Of a DNA stretch of 64,000 nucleotides, positions 57,726 through 64,000 are shown one piece after another. Made by a program: the position numbers and the translations under genes. How positions within the stretch are numbered: the first letter of the stretch is position 1; each line of letters starts with the position of its first letter. This stretch comes from Proteles cristata cristata (lineage: Eukaryota; Chordata; Mammalia; Carnivora; Hyaenidae): positions 930,001 to 994,000 of the forward strand of contig JAESUZ010001073.1 of assembly GCA_017311185.1 (NCBI GenBank), given 5' to 3'. The notes beneath the pieces were generated by a model, which was given only the letters and a program-made list of their open reading frames with translations, was not told the origin of the DNA and searched no databases.

Positions 57726-57927
57726 GGGTGCCTGGGTGGCTTAGTTAGTTAAACCTCTGCTCAGTCTGCTCAGGTCATGATCTCCCAGTTGGTGAGTTCG
57801 AGCCCTGCATTAGGGCTCTGCGCTGACAGCGTGGAGCCTGCTTGGCATCCTCTCTCTCTCCCTCTCTCTGCCCCTCCCCTCCTTGCTTTCTATCTCTCTC
57901 TCTCAAAATTAAAAACAAAAACAAAAA
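57726..57927 (+). mobile_element. SINEC, older subfamily
   Basis: Head GGGTGCCTGGGTGGCTTAGT, body GTGAGTTCGAGCCCTGCATT, ending CTCAAAATTAAAAACAAAAA. Confidence 0.9.
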
Positions 57928-58429
57928 ACTGCTATCTTTCTTCCTTGTCACCCTCCCTCCCCCACCCCCCCAGCATTCTATGGAGGGTCAATACTGGGAA
58001 AGACTTGGTTTTGCTAAGCGGGTTGATGAATGGGAGTGCAGCTGGTAAAACCAGGGAGGCCCAATGTGTTTAGAGGAGTAGATGGGCCCACAGTGGACAT
58101 CTGGTGTGGGGAAGATCAGCTGGAGCTTGGCTTATGAAGAGGAAAGGCAGCAGAGAAGGTAAGTGCTGGAGGGCATATTCATGAGAGAGAGAAAAGGAGC
58201 TGGTGGCAGCTGGCACAGGGAATAGAAATTTGCGAAAGATAAAAGGGTATTAAGGGAACTTCACTGTGTAATGCAAAACCTCTTACATTCTTGCCCTGGA
58301 AAACAGCAACTTTGGTGAAGGCTACATTTGTTTTCAATGCCTTTGGAGTTGACTTATGTTCTTCTTAAAAATGAGAACATTTTGAGATCAGCCTTAGATG
58401 GAAAGTAGGGCTGCCCACAACATGCAGTT

Positions 58430-58560
58430 GATGCATTTGTTCACAAATATCTATAGAGCGCTACTGGAGGCCAGGCACTGACTTGTGCTTTACCCACTGT
58501 GCATCCAACATTAGATGTTCTCACAGCAGTTGGTTAGGTGGGCATTATTTCATTTCACAA
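58430..58560 (-). mobile_element. MIR relic
   Basis: GGCCAGGCACTGACTTGTGC and TGGTTAGGTGGGCATTATTT match the reverse MIR 3' half. Confidence 0.65.
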
Positions 58561-58582
58561 GCATCCTCTTCCCAGGCCTTAG

Positions 58583-58735
58583 CTTAGTGCTTCCCAAAGT
58601 TGGATGTTCATGATAATGTGCACAATTTCAGACCCACCCCTAGAGATGCTGATTTAGTCATTCTAGATCCTTGTTTCAGATAAGTACCCTAGTTGATTTT
58701 GAGATGTTTTAAGTACTCTGCTTCAGGAAATATTG
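58583..58735. mobile_element. MER5-like hAT DNA transposon relic
   Basis: TAGTGCTTCCCAAAGTTGGA and ACCCACCCCTAGAGATGCTG / ATTTAGTCATTCTAGATCC resemble the non-autonomous hAT-Charlie MER5 family. Confidence 0.6.
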
Positions 58736-58739
58736 CTTC

Positions 58740-59955
58740 AACTTGTCAAAACTCTGTTTTCCTAAGCCTGGGCTGTGGCAAGGGTAAGTTGTATTTGTAT
58801 TTCTACTAGCCAGAAGTGGGAAGTGGCAATAAACTAAAATTCTGAGAAAAATACAAAAAGGGGCAAGCATGGTTGTGCAGACAGCTCTTTGTACATGGAG
58901 TTACTTCTTAGTGTTATTTTTCCCTTAGAGATGATGTTTGTGTGTGTGTGTTGGAAGTGTCAAAAGCTGAACTAAGTTTTGTGATTGCAGGTTTTGGACA
59001 CTCTGAAGACAAGTATGGTATCCCTGGCCCTCGTCAGTCCTTCTCATAACATATGGAATTGGATAGGAGTGATCTTCAAGTTCTGTTCATGATTATCTTA
59101 CCCAAGAGGACAAGAAAGGAAAGGACAGTTTCCCTTTCCTGTTATGGGTTCCTCTCTTTGGAGGAGAAGTGATCCTATGTCCAAGGGTTTGATAAGGAAC
59201 ATTTTAATATGAACAGTAAAGCAATTGAGAGATAACACTGCAGTCCTTAGCACCTCGCCTGAGGAATGTTTTGAGTTCTATTAGTCAAAGCCCCTCTACT
59301 CAAGTTAGACAGGGCATTTGGACCAAAAATAAGTAGGCCACCCCACTCTTGGTTGGATCCTGGGGAGTACATACAGGAGCATTGCTATTACTGATATTAA
59401 CAGCGGGGGATGGACCAATGAAGAGATGATTAGGAGCGGGGAGGGATGGGAAAAGCACTAAAGAGGCCAAACCCTGATCTCTTCTGTTTGTGTGAGGTCC
59501 AGAGACCCACCCCTATGCCTGCTTCTCCAAAGAACAAGAAACCTGAGGTTGCAGTAGCTGAGTTGTGGTCAGTACTTAGAACTCCTTTTTGATGGGCCAG
59601 GAAAGATGTTAATGGATCAGCCGTCAGTTCATATGCAGCAATGGGGGAACCAGCAAGAAAATCCAGGTCCAGTGGCTTAAAGTAAGAACCATTGCTATAA
59701 AAAATGTATGGCTCCCTTTTGGGGATCGTGGAGCTTGGTAAAAGAAGTTCAGTTGGTTCTGGTATCAGGTGGCCATGGGCTTTAGGTAAGTCTCACCCTA
59801 GTACGAGAGATATGAATCCTGATTAGTTTTCAGTCAGTGGTCGGCAATGGATGGATGACATAATCATGGCCAATAAAATATGGGGGTTACATAGCTTAAA
59901 ATGCTTCTAGAAAAGATTGTCCTTGATTTTAAAAAAGAGGTGCAACAAGTAGTTT
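58740..59955. other. Intergenic DNA without recognised features
   Basis: No exon or repeat recognised apart from a short GT run near 58940. Confidence 0.5.
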
Positions 59956-59959
59956 GTTT

Positions 59960-60160
59960 GGTTTTTTTTAAAGTTTATCTACTTATCTTGAGAGAGAGCG
60001 AGCACATGTGAGCTGGGGAGAGACAGAGAGAGAATCCCAAGCAGGCTCTGCGCTGCTAGGGTGACGCCCTGCATGGGTTTTGATCCCACCAACCATGAGA
60101 TCATGACAGGAGCTGAAATCAAGAGTCAGGTGCTCAAACAACTGAGCCACCCAGGTGCTT
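59960..60160 (-). mobile_element. SINEC, older subfamily, reverse
   Basis: Diverged reverse copy ending ACTGAGCCACCCAGGTGCTT. ACATGTTGTAGAAA occurs just after it at 60161 and again at about 60191. Confidence 0.88.
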
Positions 60161-60534
60161 ACATGTTGTAGAAAGTAGTTTCTAGGGACTCACATGTTGT
60201 AGAAAAATTTGATTGCTTAGATCCATTTAGCCTTTCTTTAAATCAAGAACAAGGACAAAGCTAACACTACGAACAAAGCAGAAAGATGGAAAGAACCTGT
60301 GTTCTTAATATTGTCTATCAGATGCGAAATGGACTACCCTGGAAGCTCCCTATCTTGTGTCTTCATGTATAGGAGATAGTAATTTTCCTTGTTTTTGAAG
60401 CCATCTTGGCTTGCATCTTCTGGTACTTGCAGTCTAAAGTACCCAAAGTGACATTTCTGTCACTGGCTCCCCATGTATTTTTCTGAGATCTAGAAGCACA
60501 TGAGGTAATTTGTCAATGAAGCACGCTGTATGAT

Positions 60535-60695
60535 TTGGGGGAATAAAGGAGCACTGGACTTGGGTTCAAGAGCAATTTATTACCTGTGTTTGGGTAAGTC
60601 ATGCTCAGCCTCATGTTCATCACCTATAAAATGATAATTATGTTGATTTCAGAGTAATAGTAAAAACCAAAATAAATGTTAGTGAAAGTACTTTG
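60535..60695 (+). mobile_element. MIR relic
   Basis: GGAGCACTGGACTTGGGTTC, GTGTTTGGGTAAGTCATGCT and ATCACCTATAAAATGATAAT is a direct MIR. Confidence 0.8.
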
Positions 60696-61197
60696 TATAC
60701 AAATTTGAGTTCTTTTTATCAGAGGATGCTCTTGAAAGAAGATGCGCTTAGTCTCCAAGGTTGCTCCAACATCCACATTTTCACATTCGGTGCGTTCACT
60801 CTGTTAACAATGGCATTATTGAATGATGTAAGTCAGGAACAGTTAGGAGCACAATTAGGATTCTGACTGGCTCCCTTTGAGCTTGGCGGAAAGAGTATCA
60901 TGACCACCCACAGGACAGGGTATCATGGTACCTGGGTACCTAGGCTACTTACATCACTAGTTTCCATGCTATTTTGAGGCATTTTCAATTTCATTTCTGC
61001 TTCCCAAATGATTTTGACTTAGTGAGGTAGTTGGATACAAACCTGTACAACTACCTTGATTGCTTAAACATAACACAGTTGAAACTTCAACTGTTCTTGA
61101 TGTGATATTTAAGTGGAAAAGCTGCATATATTTACAAAATAGTCTTTCTTGAGTTTTGGATAACACCTGTCTCAAAACTTGAAAATAAAACCAAAAC

Positions 61198-61235
61198 ACC
61201 TCACCAACAGAAATCTTATAAACATAGTTTTTATT
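61198..61235 (-). terminator. STK38L: Polyadenylation signal, presumed STK38L 3' end
   Basis: On the minus strand AATAAA (61235-61230) precedes TTTCTGTTGGTGAGGTG at the lower coordinates. Cleavage is expected near 61205-61215. It marks the boundary between the repeat-poor block to the right and the intergenic DNA to the left. Confidence 0.6.
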
Positions 61236-63024
61236 CTTTTCTTACCTTCAATGAAAAAGGCCTGATGCCACCAAAACATATTTTTTTTTTGAAACTCAGT
61301 AACTAAACACAGAACTTGAGAGCCCGATGGTTATTTTTTTAGACAAATGCTGAATAATTTATACTGCTTTTAAAAAATAACGAAGATCTATTTTTATTAC
61401 TCCATTTCTTCTTAAAGTAGCAATATGCCCTCAGATTTTTTTTCATAAAAATCTAAAATATATCTAGTAGTCCCAAGTATTTTGTATTTACATTTGTTCT
61501 AAGTGTTTGTTTCATTAAAACTTTTTGGAAATAAGTGCACTTCTAAAGAGAAAATAAATATGAAATAAAGACGAGGAAATAGTCATGGTTATAGAACAGT
61601 TGTTCTGAATGTTCTGAAACGTAACAACTCAAAGAGAACAAGTTTAGGTGCTAGGAGGTCTCTCTGCTGATTCAAATCTCAATTCATTAATGTATTGGTC
61701 ATCCAAAGAAGAATCACCAGTTCTTCTAACCAGTAGATACTGCTAGATTGTCTCAAGGTTGTCTACAACAAAATACCAAAAATAAATGAACTTAAAAATA
61801 TTGTTTTAAATTCATAGATGTACACAAAGATATATAGATGTTTTAAAAACAGAAATAGGATTCTATTATAGAAATAAATGACTCCCTATCTTAAGCCTTA
61901 TCAACCAAAGAAAGTTTTGAGTACCCCACATGTTAGTTTCCATTCCACGAATAGCTTATTAAATAGGCTATATATTCTACTCAGAAAAGGTTGACTTATA
62001 AGAAATTCCTTGTTTTCAGATAGCACTATGCTCCAATAAATTTAAATATTTAAAGCTATGTTCATAAGAAAAGCATAAAAGAAAAACATAACTTGCTTTA
62101 ATACAAAGGTTTTTTTTAATAAAAAAGTCCGAGTCTACATTAAATCAGGAAATCAATAAACCTGAATTATACAAGCTTTCTATATACTTAGAAAAACCAA
62201 AAACACACAGTTTATAATAAAACTCTTTAATTCAAAATAGAGTTTAATTTAAAGAAAATGTCATTATGCTCAGTTGCTTAGACCGGGTTTTGTCATTTAA
62301 ATTAAATCGTTCACCTGAAATATGGTTACGTGTATAATAGAGAAAATTCAATCTTGGGGTACTTTGCAAATTATCCAGCTAATTTGCATCATGAGTCAAA
62401 TTCTTAGCTTCCAAAGGGCAGACACAGTCTTTAGTTGCTTTTAGAGAGGCACTTAAGAAATGCTTTTGACGAAGAGGAAACCCCAAAGATGGTGAATCAC
62501 TCGGTCAACTCCAGGGAATAATGAGACTCTAAACTTTCCAGAACTGCCCTTCCACTGCCAAGAAATCACAACTATTTCCAAGTTCTTCCTGCTAATAAAA
62601 ATGAGGGAGATAGAAAACAAAATGCTCTACTCTTATTCAATTAAAAAGTAAACTTCATCTCTCTCTCTCTGTCAACTTGAATTAATGACATTTTTTCTAT
62701 ACTGGGATAGTCACTATGTTACAACTAGAGAGTGATGTAATTTCCTCCTATCTTACTCATTCACTATCACACTAGCAAAACAGTCCTTACAAAAAAAAAA
62801 AAAAAAGGAGGGGATGAGGTGGGGTGAGAAAATCTTATAAAACTGAGAAGTTTCAGATTTTTAAAAATTAGATGCAGTTATAATTAGAACCAGAGTTGGT
62901 CAAATTGAGATAACCCCAGAATTGTAATAGTTCTCCCCCACTCAGCCACATGATCCAAATAAGAAAAATGGAAATGAACTATCAGATGAACACATAGTAA
63001 GTGCCAAACAAATACTAGAAACAA

Positions 63025-63095
63025 AGAATGGATGGAAGGAAGAAAGAAGGAAGGAAGGAAGAGAGGGAGGGAGGAAGGAGGAAAGAGAAGGAACA
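63025..63095. repeat. (GGAA)n microsatellite
   Basis: Imperfect GGAA/GAAG/GGGA repeat of about 70 bases within the presumed STK38L 3' UTR. Confidence 0.92.
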
Positions 63096-63476
63096 GAGGG
63101 AGAAAACAAACAAACCCCACACCCCAGGACGGCCCTGTTGAAACACTGTGGTGCTACCTCGCAGCAATGTCGATAAAAGCTTCTGTAGATGTGCGTAATG
63201 ATGCTATGCAGTTCTTCCCCATTAAGAACATGCCTACAAATAAATCGTCATTTTAGATTTTGATCACAGATAATTTATAATGGTTGTAATTGCATCTTAA
63301 TAAAAAACCTCTTATCAATTAACAGTTAAGTCAAACATTAGGTCATTCTTTGATAAAATGTTTTCCTCAACTAGTACTTTTGAAACCAAAACCTCAGAGT
63401 CATTTTAGAATTAAAGGATTGAGCTAGAAAAGATTATTCATAGGGAAGTAGCTAAAGAATTTGATGCTGAAGGCAT

Positions 63477-63530
63477 CCCCCCCCCGCCCCCCCGTCTTCT
63501 CCTCACAACCCAAGCCCCCACCCCGCCCGC
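63477..63530 (-). other. Potential G-quadruplex in presumed STK38L 3' UTR
   Basis: On the minus strand four G tracts with loops of 1-3 bases (GGGCGGGGTGGGGGCTTGGG, 63528-63509) meet the canonical quadruplex pattern, followed by two further G runs to 63477. Confidence 0.6.
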
Positions 63531-64000
63531 ATTTACTTCCTTAATTTCACTTACGTTAACCACAGGGATGTAGCTGAACATGAACAATATTGCCCTTGAA
63601 TGAACTGACCTCTATCAAAGCTCTGTCGTGTCCGAATATGGCATTCCCACAGGAAAGGAAAACTCTACTCAGTGGTGAACATCCACTCTGTTCAGGATCT
63701 TTGGTACATTGGAGTGTAAGAAAATAATGGCACAATAATACAAGTGCTATCAAAGGAAAATCTTCACCAAAAGAAACAAAAGTTAACCGGCCATGATACG
63801 TAACAATTTTCTAAAAAACCAAAGTAAGTAGCTCTTTGTTCTCCATAAGTCCATTTACATGATCAGAAGGTCGACATTTAAAAAAATAGTTTAATAAAAA
63901 TACACCAGTTCTACAAGCAGCCTTCATGGTCATTTCTTAAATTCAACTCACCATAATCAAATCAAAATAATGCCATGTTCTCTTGTTAAAAAAGAAGTCC

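Larger units (their letters stand above)
61205..64000 (-). other. STK38L: Probable 3' UTR of STK38L (NDR2 kinase), coding region off the right edge
   Basis: This 2.8-kb block has no SINE, L1 or LTR, unlike the rest of the window, and is AT-rich with no coding exon visible. On the minus strand an AATAAA signal lies at 61235-61230. It is followed within about 20 bases by a GT-rich tract (CTGTTGGTGAGGTG), a good polyadenylation site. In human, STK38L lies immediately upstream of ARNTL2 in the same orientation, so its 3' end is expected here, about 6 kb upstream of the BMAL2 start. The reading of this block as the STK38L UTR is an inference from synteny plus the poly(A) site. No STK38L coding sequence was seen before 64000, so the stop codon must lie further right. 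Confidence 0.65.

Noticed and set aside
63556..63753. 65-codon minus-strand frame as the STK38L C-terminus
   Set aside because: The translation does not resemble the kinase C-terminal tail, and the frame is no longer than chance.

Overview
This window is nuclear DNA from a carnivoran mammal, most likely a cat-family (felid) species. The evidence is dozens of tRNA-Lys-derived SINEC elements whose heads read like GGGGCGCCTGGGTGGC, with CT-rich middles and AATAAATAAA tails. There are also L1 copies with a carnivore-type 3' end, MIR/L2 relics, and one CpG island. Codon-length open frames are almost all repeat fragments. The real genes are split into exons.

The main gene is BMAL2 (ARNTL2), a bHLH-PAS circadian transcription factor, on the minus strand. 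I recognise its first three coding exons from splice signals, matching phases and the encoded peptide. Exon 1 is at 54941-54971, inside the CpG island promoter at about 54380-55260. Exon 2 is at 13079-13229 and exon 3 at 11184-11285. Intron 1 is about 41.7 kb, intron 2 about 1.8 kb, and intron 3 runs off the left edge. The bHLH and PAS exons are therefore outside the window. The three exons encode the first ~94 residues, including the basic KRKGSD patch.

Upstream of BMAL2 (right side), about 61.2-64.0 kb is a repeat-poor, AT-rich block with a minus-strand AATAAA and a GT-rich downstream element. In human, STK38L lies directly upstream of ARNTL2 in the same orientation. This block is therefore best read as the STK38L 3' UTR, with its coding region beyond the right edge.

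Layout: 1-11183 is BMAL2 intron 3, with L1s, including one nested inside an older L1, and several SINEs. 11184-13229 holds exons 3 and 2. 13230-54940 is intron 1, built from an ancient L1 with many insertions (13.9-19.0 kb), a minus-strand L1 split by a solo LTR (19.2-20.95 kb), a mostly repeat-poor middle (25.5-37.7 kb) with three LTRs and a possible conserved element, and a four-level nested L1 complex (37.8-49.6 kb). 54.4-55.3 kb is the promoter. 55.3-61.2 kb is intergenic, starting with two young SINEs next to the promoter. 61.2-64 kb is the presumed STK38L 3' UTR.

I found no evidence of an undescribed biological system. The most interesting items are the BMAL2 locus architecture, a perfect CACGTG E-box just inside BMAL2 intron 1, the nested transposon stratigraphy with readable target-site duplications, L1 5'-UTR-like tandem monomers, and a young SINE subfamily carrying intact Pol III promoter boxes.
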